Assembly: GCA_051011595.1 (NCBI GenBank)
Contig: JBPCTQ010000272.1
Span: 1 to 14,374 of the forward strand
Direction: 5' to 3'
Length of the DNA stretch: 14,374 nucleotides
From: JAOUEE01 sp051011595
GTDB taxonomy: Bacteria; Actinomycetota; Acidimicrobiia; Acidimicrobiales; SHLQ01
Part shown: positions 6,679 to 13,975 of the stretch, piece by piece
Numbering within the stretch: the stretch's first letter is position 1
How the letters are laid out: each line of letters begins with the position of its first letter
Translations under genes and position numbers: made by a program
The notes under the pieces: generated by a model
The model's input: the letters and a program-made list of their open reading frames with translations, nothing else
Told to the model about the DNA's origin: nothing
Databases searched by the model: none

Positions 6679-7269
6679 GTGCTCGACCACGTCTTCACCG
6701 ATGCCATCAGCGTGTTGCGCGACGCGCTGGAGGGAGTGCTGCTCGAACGCCAGACCCTCGAGGAGCGCTTCCAGGTCGACATCCTGCTCGGCGACTGCAC
6801 GTGGCAGACGTCCTATGGCCTTCCCGGCGAGGACGTCCCCGCCCGACTCCGGGCCGACATCACCCTGGAGTGGCCCACATGGGCCCAGACGGCGTACCGC
6901 ACCTGGACGATCGGCGAGCCGGGCGACGAGTTTCCCGCGGTCGAGCTCACCGTCGTCTACCGGGTACAACAGCTCAGCGAGGCACCCGACCTCGAGCAGG
7001 TTCTGGGCGCAGCCCCGGCCGCGGGGCCGGTGATCGGAGCCGAGCCGCTCATCCGGGCCAGCCCCACCGTCGAGATCGGCTACCACGACGATCTCTCGTC
7101 GCCCCACTACGCCACCGAGATCACCTTCGAAGGCCGCTACGAGTTCGACGAGGCATCTCTGGCCGACGGGGCATCGATGGATGCCGCCTTTCGCGAGCTC
7201 GGGAGCTGGATGAGCAGCACGCTCGTGCGCCTAGGCGATCTGAGCCTGCCCTACCTGCCGCGCGGCTAG
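6679..7269 (+). CDS. Conserved-looking hypothetical protein, 196 aa
   Basis: I do not recognise this family. The product is acidic and soluble, with no signal peptide or membrane helix. The N-terminal 35 residues look helical (DAISVLRDALEGVLLERQTLEE). The middle alternates hydrophobic and polar residues, as expected for beta strands (for example RADITLEWPTW and AVELTVVYRVQQL). A C-terminal helix-like part, MDAAFRELGSWMSSTLVRLGDL, spans about 168-189. High third-position GC supports real coding. The GTG start is chosen because a TAGCGT box lies six bases upstream, as for a leaderless message, and no alternative start with a ribosome binding site is seen. It diverges from the mutase gene and converges with the crotonase gene, so it is likely a single-gene unit. 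Function unknown. Confidence 0.75.
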   Translation: MLDHVFTDAISVLRDALEGVLLERQTLEERFQVDILLGDCTWQTSYGLPGEDVPARLRADITLEWPTWAQTAYRTWTIGEPGDEFPAVELTVVYRVQQLSEAPDLEQVLGAAPAAGPVIGAEPLIRASPTVEIGYHDDLSSPHYATEITFEGRYEFDEASLADGASMDAAFRELGSWMSSTLVRLGDLSLPYLPRG

Positions 7270-7285
7270 ACCGGCGCCGACGAGG

Positions 7286-8134
7286 TCAGTCGTTCAGTGT
7301 GCGCTGAACGGGAATGAGATCGTCGAAGGCCGGATCTCGTTTGTCGGACTTGGCGGCGAAGGACTCCATCATGTCGGCCGGCTGGAACATGCCGGTCTGC
7401 CAGGTGGCGATGTAGTTGAGTGCGTCGGCGGTGGAGTGGTCGCGGCTGTAGGTGATCATCTCCTTGGACCCCCACACCGCCAGCGGTGACTTGGTGGCGA
7501 TCTCACCGGCGATGTCGAGCACACCGTTGACGAGGTCGTCGTGGGTTTCGAACACCTCGTTGACCAGACCGACCTCGTAGGCCCGCTGCGCCGTCATGCG
7601 CCGCCCGGTGTAGGCCAGCTCGCGGACCACACCTTCGGGAACCAGCTTGGGCAGGCGCTGGAGGGTGCCGACATCGGCCGTCATGCCGATGTTGATCTCC
7701 TGGATGCAGAAGAACGCATCGGCCGAGGCGTACCGCATGTCGGCGGCGGTGACCATGTCGACACCACCACCGATGCACCCGCCCTGGATGGCGCACAGCA
7801 CCGGCATCCGTGCCTTCTCCAGGGCCGAGAAACTCTCCTGCAGGCGCAGCGCGGTGAGCCGCAGCTGAGCCCTGATCCGACCGGTCTCGACCGAATCGGC
7901 ATCCTCACCCAGAGCCGACCCGCTGAACACCGACAAGTCCATGCCGGCGGTGAAGTGGCGGCCGGTGGACGACACCACGATGGCCCGAGCCCGCCCTCGG
8001 TCACTGATCTCGTTGACGATGGCCGGAAGCTCCTCCCAGAACTCGGGCACCATCGTGTTGAGTTCGTCCGGGCGGTTGAGCACGACATGGGCGACGTGAC
8101 CGTCTTCGGTCACCTCGAAGCAGCGGTGGGTCAT
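7286..8134 (-). CDS. Crotonase family, delta(3,5)-delta(2,4)-dienoyl-CoA isomerase-like
   Basis: The 282-residue product belongs to the enoyl-CoA hydratase/isomerase superfamily. AGMDL (63-67) and the GGCIGGGVD segment (118-126) form the acyl-CoA oxyanion region. Asp126, Glu146 and Asp154 fall at the same spacing (20 and 8 residues) as the three acidic residues of mammalian ECH1 dienoyl-CoA isomerase. The flanking RYASADAFF and ADVGTLQRLPK segments also resemble ECH1. The predicted role is shifting double bonds in unsaturated acyl-CoA during beta-oxidation; simple hydratase activity is less likely. The ATG at 8132-8134 is preferred over an in-frame start 19 codons upstream. It has a GAAAGGA ribosome binding site, and the extra residues look unlike the family. 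It follows the di-iron gene after 72 bases and is probably co-transcribed. Confidence 0.87.
   Translation of the reverse strand: MTHRCFEVTEDGHVAHVVLNRPDELNTMVPEFWEELPAIVNEISDRGRARAIVVSSTGRHFTAGMDLSVFSGSALGEDADSVETGRIRAQLRLTALRLQESFSALEKARMPVLCAIQGGCIGGGVDMVTAADMRYASADAFFCIQEINIGMTADVGTLQRLPKLVPEGVVRELAYTGRRMTAQRAYEVGLVNEVFETHDDLVNGVLDIAGEIATKSPLAVWGSKEMITYSRDHSTADALNYIATWQTGMFQPADMMESFAAKSDKRDPAFDDLIPVQRTLND
7291..7310. terminator. Candidate hairpin terminator at convergent gene ends
   Basis: CGTTCAG (7291-7297) pairs perfectly with CTGAACG (7304-7310) around a 6-base loop. It lies 21 bases after the stop of the 196-aa gene and inside the last codons of the opposing crotonase gene. It has no T-tract. 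It could end the + transcript, and less probably the - transcript, because on that strand it precedes the stop codon. Confidence 0.35.
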
Positions 8135-8206
8135 GGGTGCATCCTTTCGTCGTCCGAACCAGCATGTCGGCCCGGACACCGATGGTGCCACCCCGGTGGT
8201 CGATGC

Positions 8207-9352
8207 TCAGCCGGCGTCGGGGAGGTCTTCGTTCTCGAGCGAGAAGTCGCCGTATTCCTCGCTGGTGTCGGTCCAGTCCTCGAACTGGATGACACCGATG
8301 TCGGTGAAACGGTCGCGCAGCCAGCCGTCACCGGCGTCGAGCAGGCCCAGTTTCTTCACGTTGGGCACGATCTTGGAGAACAACATCGCCTGGAAGATCT
8401 TCTGCTCGTCGGGAAGGTCGAGGACGCGGTCGACCATCGGCTTGATCGGCACACCCATCCGTTCCCACACCTCTTGTTGCAGGAATCGATCCCGCATACG
8501 CACCGCGGCCTCGAAGGCGAACTCCTGACGCTCGCGCAGCTCAGGCGCACTCAGCTCCTGGTACACCTCCTGGAGTGACAGCACCCCGAAGGCCACGTGG
8601 CGGGCCTCGTCGCTCATCACGTAACGAAGCAACTTCTTGAGCAGGGGTTCCTCGACGAGGTTGTGCATGAAACCGAAGGCGGCCAGGGCCAGCCCTTCGA
8701 CCATGATCTGCATACCCAGGTAGGTCATGTCCCACCGGCTGTCGTTGATGATGTCGTCGAGCAGCAGCTTCAGGTGGGGGTTGATGGGATAGGTGTTCTC
8801 GACCTTGGTGTCGAGGTACTTGGCGAACACCTCCACGTGGCGAGCTTCGTCCATGACCTGGGTGCTGGCGTAGAGTTTGGCGTCGTAGAACGGCACCGTC
8901 TCCACGATCTTGGCCGTACACAGCAACGCACCCTGCTCACCGTGCAGGAACTGGCTCAGGCGCCAGCTGAAGGACTGGTAGCTGAACTCGCGCATCTCCT
9001 TGTCGCCCCAGCCGTAGATCGGCGAGTCGGGATCGTCGCCCCACCCCGCCTCGGGGCCCAGCTCGCCCATGATCGAGAAGGCCTCGTAGGGATCGACCTC
9101 GATGCTCCAGTCGAGATCGACCTCGGCGTTCCACTGTGACTTCTTGGCCTTCTCGTAGAGCTTCTCGAGTTTGGGGCGTTCACCCTTCTCGTAGTTCCAC
9201 GTGAAGATGGCGTCGGACTCGTCGGCCACCACGTGTTCGGTCTCGTCGACGTCGGTGTTGACCGCGCAGATGTCGAGGATGGCGTCGACATCGTTGACGC
9301 CGGCCCGACCGAGGATGTCGGCGTCGCTGGAGTGTCCGTCGGTGACCGTCAT
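8207..9352 (-). CDS. Ferritin-like di-iron protein (R2-like oxygenase/desaturase fold)
   Basis: The 381-residue product shows two sets of carboxylate/histidine iron ligands. These are Glu139 (HGEQG) with Glu169-x-x-His172 (DEARH), and Glu219 (MVEG) with Glu249-x-x-His252 (DEARH). Glu to ExxH spacing is 30 residues in both halves, as in four-helix-bundle di-iron proteins. The N-terminal stretch (about 50-85, with a WNYEKGERPKLEKLYEKAK-type motif and QWN...LDW) occurs, as I recall, in uncharacterised actinobacterial ferritin-like proteins. It may be an oxygenase, N-oxygenase or desaturase acting on a small or acyl substrate; which one is not visible. It is not a storage ferritin, given its length. 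The ATG overlaps the tetR stop by ATGA, with AAAGG about ten bases upstream, so it is translationally coupled to the regulator. Next downstream is the dienoyl-CoA isomerase-like gene. Confidence 0.8.
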   Translation of the reverse strand: MTVTDGHSSDADILGRAGVNDVDAILDICAVNTDVDETEHVVADESDAIFTWNYEKGERPKLEKLYEKAKKSQWNAEVDLDWSIEVDPYEAFSIMGELGPEAGWGDDPDSPIYGWGDKEMREFSYQSFSWRLSQFLHGEQGALLCTAKIVETVPFYDAKLYASTQVMDEARHVEVFAKYLDTKVENTYPINPHLKLLLDDIINDSRWDMTYLGMQIMVEGLALAAFGFMHNLVEEPLLKKLLRYVMSDEARHVAFGVLSLQEVYQELSAPELRERQEFAFEAAVRMRDRFLQQEVWERMGVPIKPMVDRVLDLPDEQKIFQAMLFSKIVPNVKKLGLLDAGDGWLRDRFTDIGVIQFEDWTDTSEEYGDFSLENEDLPDAG

Positions 9353-10017
9353 GAAGAGGTGCCTTTCGGTGTGTCGGTTGCTGGATCGGTGGGTGATTCG
9401 GGGACAGGGGCCGCCGCGGCGACGACGCGCTCGAGCACCAGCGCCCAGTCGTCGCCTTCGGGCATGGACATCCCGAGCGATTTCGCCATGTGCATCCCCA
9501 GGCCCAAGGCGGTGCAGAACCGCACGACCGCGTCGACGGGGAGGTCTTGGGCGAAGATCCCGGACTCTTGACCGGCCGCGATCAGCTCCGCCAGCCGCTC
9601 GTCGTCCTGGGCGAACAGGGCCCGGAGGCTGTCGGCCACCTCTGCCTCGCGGCGGGAGGCCGCGAAGACTTCGATGAGCAGCCCACTGCTGATCCGGTTC
9701 TGGTCGACCAGTCGGGTGCCGAGTGCGGTGAGGAACTCCGCTGGTGCGTCGGTGCGGACGGGCCCGGAGATGAGCTCGTGAATCTCGGTGGGGGCGTAGT
9801 GCTCGATGGCATCGAGGAGGAGCTGGGCTTTGCCGGTGTAGCGGCTGTAGATGGCACCGGTGGTGAGGCCCGCTCGCCGGGCGATCTCGGCCACACCGGC
9901 ACCGTCGTAACCCCGCTCGGAGAACACCTCGACCGCGGCGGCCAGCAACTCGACCCGGTTCGGGTCGTCGGCCAACGGGGCCGGCTCAGTTGTGGGGCGG
10001 TCCCCGGTGAGGCTCAC
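9349..10017 (-). CDS. TetR family transcriptional regulator
   Basis: The 222-residue product has the TetR N-terminal DNA-binding domain. A helix at about 21-35 is followed by the helix-turn-helix at 41-60 (VAEIARRAGLTTGAIYSRY) and the usual KAQLL helix after it. The remainder is a mostly helical ligand-binding domain, which cannot be matched to an effector. The start is GTG (10015-10017). It is the first start codon after an in-frame stop upstream and lies seven bases after a TATCAT -10 box, so the message is probably leaderless. It is the first gene of a - strand unit with the di-iron and crotonase genes, and the ATGA overlap with the di-iron gene ties their expression. A pseudo-palindrome over the promoter suggests autorepression of the whole unit. 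By family knowledge, an acyl-CoA or related lipid is a plausible effector, but this is inference. Confidence 0.92.
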   Translation of the reverse strand: MSLTGDRPTTEPAPLADDPNRVELLAAAVEVFSERGYDGAGVAEIARRAGLTTGAIYSRYTGKAQLLLDAIEHYAPTEIHELISGPVRTDAPAEFLTALGTRLVDQNRISSGLLIEVFAASRREAEVADSLRALFAQDDERLAELIAAGQESGIFAQDLPVDAVVRFCTALGLGMHMAKSLGMSMPEGDDWALVLERVVAAAAPVPESPTDPATDTPKGTSS

Positions 10018-10022
10018 CCCAC

Positions 10023-10052
10023 CGATGATAACGACTATTATCGACGGGTCAA
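10023..10052 (-). promoter_or_regulatory. tetR promoter with overlapping pseudo-palindromic operator candidate
   Basis: On the - strand, TTGACC (10052-10047) and TATCAT (10030-10025) are separated by 16 bases and fit a -35/-10 pair well. The GTG start follows the -10 by seven bases. A 21-base imperfect palindrome at 10023-10043 has 7 of 10 pairs matching, with CGAT...ATCG ends. It covers the -10 and most of the spacer, where a repressor would block polymerase. The stretch is notably AT-rich for this window. Confidence 0.55.
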
Positions 10053-10082
10053 GACCAGGTCATGTGCTCCCTGTCACCGGTG

Positions 10083-11060
10083 TCAGAGCAGGCTGTGCAG
10101 GGCCAGGTTGGGACGAGCGCCGACATGGGAGATCACTTCGGAGGCCGCCGCACTGCCCAACGCACCACATTTTTCGATGGGCAAGCCGGCCGAGAGCCCG
10201 TAGAGGAACCCCGATGCGTAGAGATCTCCGGCACCGGTGGTGTCGACCAGCTGCTCCACCGGCACGGCCGGTACGTCGACGACATCTCCAGCATCGGTGA
10301 TGCGACTGCCTTTGGCGCTGCGGGTGACCGCCACCATGCGACACAGCGACCCGAGCTTGTCGATCGACCCCTCGACGTCGTCGGTTTCGAACAACGAACA
10401 CACCTCGTCTTCGTTGGCGAACACCAGATCGACCTGGTCGTTCAACAGGTCGAGCCATTCGTCGCGATGACGGTCGACACAGAAGCCGTCCGACAACGTG
10501 AGCGACACGACGGCCCCGTTTTCACGGCCCACGGCCATGGCCTTGCGGATGGCAGCCTTGGCCAGATCGGTGTCCCACAGGTACCCCTCGCAGTACACGA
10601 TGCCGGCCTGGGCGACCAGGGCCTCGTCGACATCGTCGGGAGCCAACACCGACGAGATGCCGAGGTAGGTGTTCATGGTGCGTTCGGCATCGGGGGTGAC
10701 CTGGATGAGACAACGGGCGGTGGCTTCACCCGCTGGGGCCGCGGGCACGTCGTAGCCCACCCCGGCGGCGGTGATGTCGTGGCCGAACACGGTGCCGAGC
10801 TGATCGTCACGCACCTTGCCGATGTAGGAGGCGTTGGCACCGAACGACGCCACGCCCACCATGGTGTTGGCGGCGGACCCGCCCGAGACTTCGACCGCGG
10901 GCGGCATGGCCGCGTACAACGAATCGGCCCGCTCGGCATCGATGAGTGTCATCGCCCCTTTGGTGAGGGCGTACTCGGTGATGAAGGCCTCATCGACGGT
11001 GGCGATCACGTCGACGATGGCGTTACCGACGCCGACGACGGCGAGGGGGGCGGTGGACAC
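10083..11060 (-). CDS. PfkB family carbohydrate kinase, adenosine kinase-like
   Basis: The 325-residue product is a ribokinase/PfkB-fold kinase. The first signature is the substrate-binding VSGGSAANT (58-66). The second is DTTGAGD (273-279), with catalytic base Asp279 and the anion hole. A FANEDE segment lies at 214-219. The pattern GNAIVDVIA, KVRDDQLG, ATARCLI and ERTMNTYLG closely follows the bacterial proteins annotated as adenosine kinases. The likely reaction is therefore adenosine + ATP to AMP + ADP (purine salvage), though PfkB substrate assignments by sequence are often wrong. The GTG start has GGAG six bases upstream, but both can be paired in hairpins (see 11057-11101). The TetR gene lies 65 bases downstream with its own promoter, so co-transcription is uncertain. 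Confidence 0.88.
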   Translation of the reverse strand: MSTAPLAVVGVGNAIVDVIATVDEAFITEYALTKGAMTLIDAERADSLYAAMPPAVEVSGGSAANTMVGVASFGANASYIGKVRDDQLGTVFGHDITAAGVGYDVPAAPAGEATARCLIQVTPDAERTMNTYLGISSVLAPDDVDEALVAQAGIVYCEGYLWDTDLAKAAIRKAMAVGRENGAVVSLTLSDGFCVDRHRDEWLDLLNDQVDLVFANEDEVCSLFETDDVEGSIDKLGSLCRMVAVTRSAKGSRITDAGDVVDVPAVPVEQLVDTTGAGDLYASGFLYGLSAGLPIEKCGALGSAAASEVISHVGARPNLALHSLL

Positions 11061-11101
11061 TGGGTTCTCCCGACTGGAGCCGCGGATGGGCCACCCAGTG
11101 T
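11057..11101 (-). promoter_or_regulatory. Hairpin covering the kinase start codon and ribosome binding site
   Basis: In the kinase mRNA, ACACUGGGU (11101-11093) is perfectly complementary to ACCCAGUGU (11065-11057), a 9-bp stem with a 27-base loop. The GTG start (11060-11058) is inside the 3' arm. Within the loop, CUCC (11079-11076) can pair with the ribosome-binding GGAG (11070-11067). Both initiation signals could thus be masked together. A protein-binding operator on DNA is an alternative reading. Confidence 0.4.
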
Positions 11102-11133
11102 GGACCGATGTGTGGTCCGATCACAAAGCCCTG

Positions 11134-11152
11134 CGCCGACACAGTGTCGGCG
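11134..11152. repeat. Perfect 19-nt palindrome after the small ORF
   Basis: CGCCGACAC-A-GTGTCGGCG is perfectly symmetric about base 11143. It lies 12 bases past the end of the 55-codon frame (11165-11332, - strand) and 74 bases upstream of the kinase start. As RNA it could form a GC-rich terminator-like stem. As DNA it has the form of a dimeric repressor site. No strong T-tract follows on the - strand. Confidence 0.5.
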
Positions 11153-11164
11153 GGGCCGCGTCGC

Positions 11165-11332
11165 TCAGCGGCGGGTGGTGGAGACCGTCGGGCGATCAGG
11201 TCGTTCTGATGCCCGACCTCGCTCGATGGCGGCAACGAAGTCCTCGTCGCTCACCTCGAGGTCGCTCGCAAATCCCGACCAATCCGCCTCGGAAGGATCC
11301 CAGTGTTCCCGCGTGTTCATGAAAAGGCCCAT
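11165..11332 (-). CDS. Candidate small protein, 55 aa, unrecognised
   Basis: The frame continues far upstream, antisense to the aminopeptidase gene, but the ATG at 11330-11332 has a GGAG seven bases before it. That makes it the best start; a second ATG four codons later lacks one. The product is hydrophilic. An acidic middle (DPSEADWSGFASDLEVSDED) is followed by a short helix-like FVAAIERGRAS and a basic, Pro/Arg tail ending STTRR. It has no signal peptide or membrane helix. The size and charge layout are like small regulators or orphan antitoxins, but no toxin gene adjoins and I recognise no family. A 19-nt palindrome lies just downstream. It may not be a real gene. Confidence 0.45.
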   Translation of the reverse strand: MGLFMNTREHWDPSEADWSGFASDLEVSDEDFVAAIERGRASERPDRPTVSTTRR

Positions 11333-11461
11333 CGTGTTACTCCGCACTGTTTGCCTGTTCACCAGTTCAGCAGATCGCGACATGTCGATGGTGTGGCGCC
11401 GATGACGGTTCTGTTGCAGTTCTCGCGCGTGTGGCTCCATCCGCCCGGGTGCGCCGGCTTC

Positions 11462-11467
11462 TAGGCT
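11462..11467 (+). promoter_or_regulatory. Putative -10 box with leaderless start for the aminopeptidase
   Basis: TAGGCT lies exactly six bases before the GTG at 11474, with no Shine-Dalgarno between. It is the same hexamer as the mutase -10 candidate and has the same spacing as the box before 6679. No clear -35 is seen. Confidence 0.5.
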
Positions 11468-11473
11468 CGAATC

Positions 11474-13975
11474 GTGGACGACCCTTACCGACTTCCCCGT
11501 GAGGTACTGGCCCGCCAGTACCGACTCATCCTCGAGCCCGATCTCGACCACCATCGCTTCTCGGGCACGGTGGTCATCGACGCCGAGGTGCTCGAGCCCG
11601 TCGACCGAATCGTGCTCAACGCCGCCGAGCTCGAGATCGACTGGGCCGTCGTGACGGCGGGGCCGGTCAGCCACCGAAACCCGGGCATCGAGCTCGATGG
11701 CGAACTCGAACGGATGACGCTGACCCTCCCCCAGCCCCTCGAGCGAGGACCCCTGGTGATCGAGATCGCCTTCCGAGGAGTCCTCAACGACCAGCTCAAG
11801 GGTTTCTACCGCAGCACGTACACCGACGACGACGGCACCGAGCACACCATCGCCACCACCCAGTTCCAGTCGACCGACGCCCGCCGGGCCTTTCCCTGCT
11901 GGGACGAGCCCGATCTGAAGGCCACGTTCTCAGTCAGCCTGGTGGTCGATCCCGATCACCTGGCCGTGTCGAACGCCGCCGAGGTCGGCCGGGACCAGAC
12001 CCCCGATGGTCGAGTGGCCGTCCATTTCGCCGACACCATGCCGATGTCGACCTACCTGGTCGCCTTCGTCGTGGGCCCCCTGGAGGCCACCGCGCCCGTC
12101 GACGTCGACGGCACCCCGTTGCGCATCATCCACCGTCCCGGCCGCGGCCATCTCACTGCCTTCGCCATCGAGGTCGGCGCCGCTGCCCTGCGGTACTACG
12201 TCGACTACTACGCCCTCCCCTACCCGGGCGACAAACTCGACATGGTGGCGATCCCCGATTTCGCCTTCGGGGCCATGGAGAACCTGGGTTGTGTGACGTA
12301 CCGAGAGGTCCTGTTGCTGATCGATCCCGAGACGGCCGCCCAGGCCGAGCTCCAGCGGGTGGCCGACGTGGTCAACCACGAGCTGGCCCACATGTGGTTC
12401 GGCGATCTGGTCACCATGAAGTGGTGGAACGGCATCTGGCTCAACGAAGCCTTCGCCACGTTCATGGAGACACGTGCCACCGACGCTTTCCGCCCCGAAT
12501 GGGACCGGTGGACCGACTTCGGCCTGTCGCGGTCGATGGCCTTCGACGTCGATTCACTCTCCTCCACCCGACCGATCGAATACCCGGTGGAGTCGCCGGC
12601 CGACGCCGAAGGCATGTTCGACATCCTCACCTACGAGAAGGGTGCGGCCGTCGTCCGTATGCTCGAGCAGCACCTCGGCGAGGACACCTTTCGTGACGGC
12701 GTCCGGCATTACCTGACCGAACATCAGCTGGGAAACACCGACACCGACGACCTGTGGCGCTCACTCGAGGTCACCAGCGGCCAACCGGTGGCCTCGATCA
12801 TGCGTGACTGGATCTTCCAGGGTGGGTACCCCCTGCTCTCCTACGAACGAACAGAGCACGGCATCGTCGTCTCCCAGAGCCGCTTCGGTTTCGGGGAGCA
12901 GGAACCGGCGCAGTGGCAGGTCCCCGTGGGTGCGGCAACGGCCGACGACGTGAGCCGTGTCCTTCTCACCGATCAGCTGTCGCTCGCCCTCGATGACCCG
13001 CTCCCGCGTCTCAACGTCAACGGGTCGGGTTTCTTCCGCGTCGCACCCGACGAGATGGCACGAACGGCGGCAACCTCTGGGCACGCCGCCTCGTGGCCGG
13101 CCGTCGAACGCTACGGGCTGGTCGACGACGGGTGGGCACTGGTTCTGGCCGGGCGAAGCTCCATCGGCGACTACCTCGACCTGATCACCGGGTTCGTCGA
13201 CGACGACGAGCTGGCCGTGTGGCAGCGAGTGGCCGGGGCCATGGCCGCGTTGCACCATGTGTGCCCTGACAACTTGTTGCCCGCGCTCGAGGACCGGGTG
13301 CGGCGCCAATTCGAGCCGCTCGGCGATCGGTGGGGGCTCGAGGTCGGAACCGACGACAGCGACCGCCAGCGCCAGCTCCGGGCCCTCGCCATCGCCACCC
13401 TCGGCACGATCGGTGCTTCGGAGTCCGCCCGCACGTGGGCCCACACCACCCACCCGGCCGGGGCCGGCGACCCCGAGCTCGACACGGCGGCCGTCTCCAT
13501 CGTGGCGGCCGGCGCCGCCCGGGCCGACTTCGACGACTTCTGGGACCGCTACCGAAACGCCGCCGACCCCCAGAGCGAACGGCGCTATCTCGACGCGCTG
13601 GCCGACTTCGACGCCGACGACGTCTTGGCCACCCTGTGCCAACGGGCGCTGAGCGACGACGTTCGCAGCCAGGACGCCCCGTATCTGTTGGGGCGGGCCC
13701 TCACCAACCGGCGACACGGGCCGATGGTGTGGCAGTACGTCACCGACCAGTGGACCGCTGTGAACGATCGATTCCCCTCCAACAGCATCGCTCGCATGCT
13801 CGGGGGCATTCGAGCGCTGTCCCAGCCCGACACCGCCGGCGACGTTCGCCGTTTCCTCGCCGATCACCCGGTCCCGCAGGGCGAGAAGATGGTCGCCCAG
13901 CATCTGGAGCGGCTCGAGGTCAACGTCGAGCTCCGCCGGCGGGCAACAACCGAACTCACCGACGCCCTGGACTGA
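11474..13975 (+). CDS. pepN: M1 family zinc aminopeptidase (aminopeptidase N/PSA-like)
   Basis: Removes N-terminal residues from peptides; expected in the cytoplasm, as no signal peptide is present. The 833-residue protein has all M1 hallmarks. An N-terminal beta domain (about 1-215) is followed by the exopeptidase motif GAMEN (266-270). The zinc site is HELAH (302-306) plus Glu325 in WLNEAF, with Glu303 as general base. The catalytic Tyr387 lies in ILTYEKGA. The C-terminal half contains a beta-sandwich and a long helical ERAP1-like domain (about 530-820). This makes it the puromycin-sensitive-aminopeptidase type rather than the short form. The GTG start has no ribosome binding site but follows TAGGCT by six bases, implying a leaderless mRNA. 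Its TGA overlaps the next ATG (TGATG), linking it to a metallophosphoesterase. Confidence 0.95.
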   Translation: MDDPYRLPREVLARQYRLILEPDLDHHRFSGTVVIDAEVLEPVDRIVLNAAELEIDWAVVTAGPVSHRNPGIELDGELERMTLTLPQPLERGPLVIEIAFRGVLNDQLKGFYRSTYTDDDGTEHTIATTQFQSTDARRAFPCWDEPDLKATFSVSLVVDPDHLAVSNAAEVGRDQTPDGRVAVHFADTMPMSTYLVAFVVGPLEATAPVDVDGTPLRIIHRPGRGHLTAFAIEVGAAALRYYVDYYALPYPGDKLDMVAIPDFAFGAMENLGCVTYREVLLLIDPETAAQAELQRVADVVNHELAHMWFGDLVTMKWWNGIWLNEAFATFMETRATDAFRPEWDRWTDFGLSRSMAFDVDSLSSTRPIEYPVESPADAEGMFDILTYEKGAAVVRMLEQHLGEDTFRDGVRHYLTEHQLGNTDTDDLWRSLEVTSGQPVASIMRDWIFQGGYPLLSYERTEHGIVVSQSRFGFGEQEPAQWQVPVGAATADDVSRVLLTDQLSLALDDPLPRLNVNGSGFFRVAPDEMARTAATSGHAASWPAVERYGLVDDGWALVLAGRSSIGDYLDLITGFVDDDELAVWQRVAGAMAALHHVCPDNLLPALEDRVRRQFEPLGDRWGLEVGTDDSDRQRQLRALAIATLGTIGASESARTWAHTTHPAGAGDPELDTAAVSIVAAGAARADFDDFWDRYRNAADPQSERRYLDALADFDADDVLATLCQRALSDDVRSQDAPYLLGRALTNRRHGPMVWQYVTDQWTAVNDRFPSNSIARMLGGIRALSQPDTAGDVRRFLADHPVPQGEKMVAQHLERLEVNVELRRRATTELTDALD

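Noticed and set aside
8135..8191. 19-residue N-terminal extension of the crotonase gene
   Set aside because: The internal ATG has GAAAGGA at good spacing, and the extra residues (MAPSVSGPTCWFGRRKDAP) look unlike crotonase N-termini.
10062..11405. 447-codon + frame antisense to the kinase gene
   Set aside because: It is a mirror of the kinase reading frame in GC-rich DNA, with His/Gly/Val-rich composition and no motifs. The kinase on - has both PfkB signatures.
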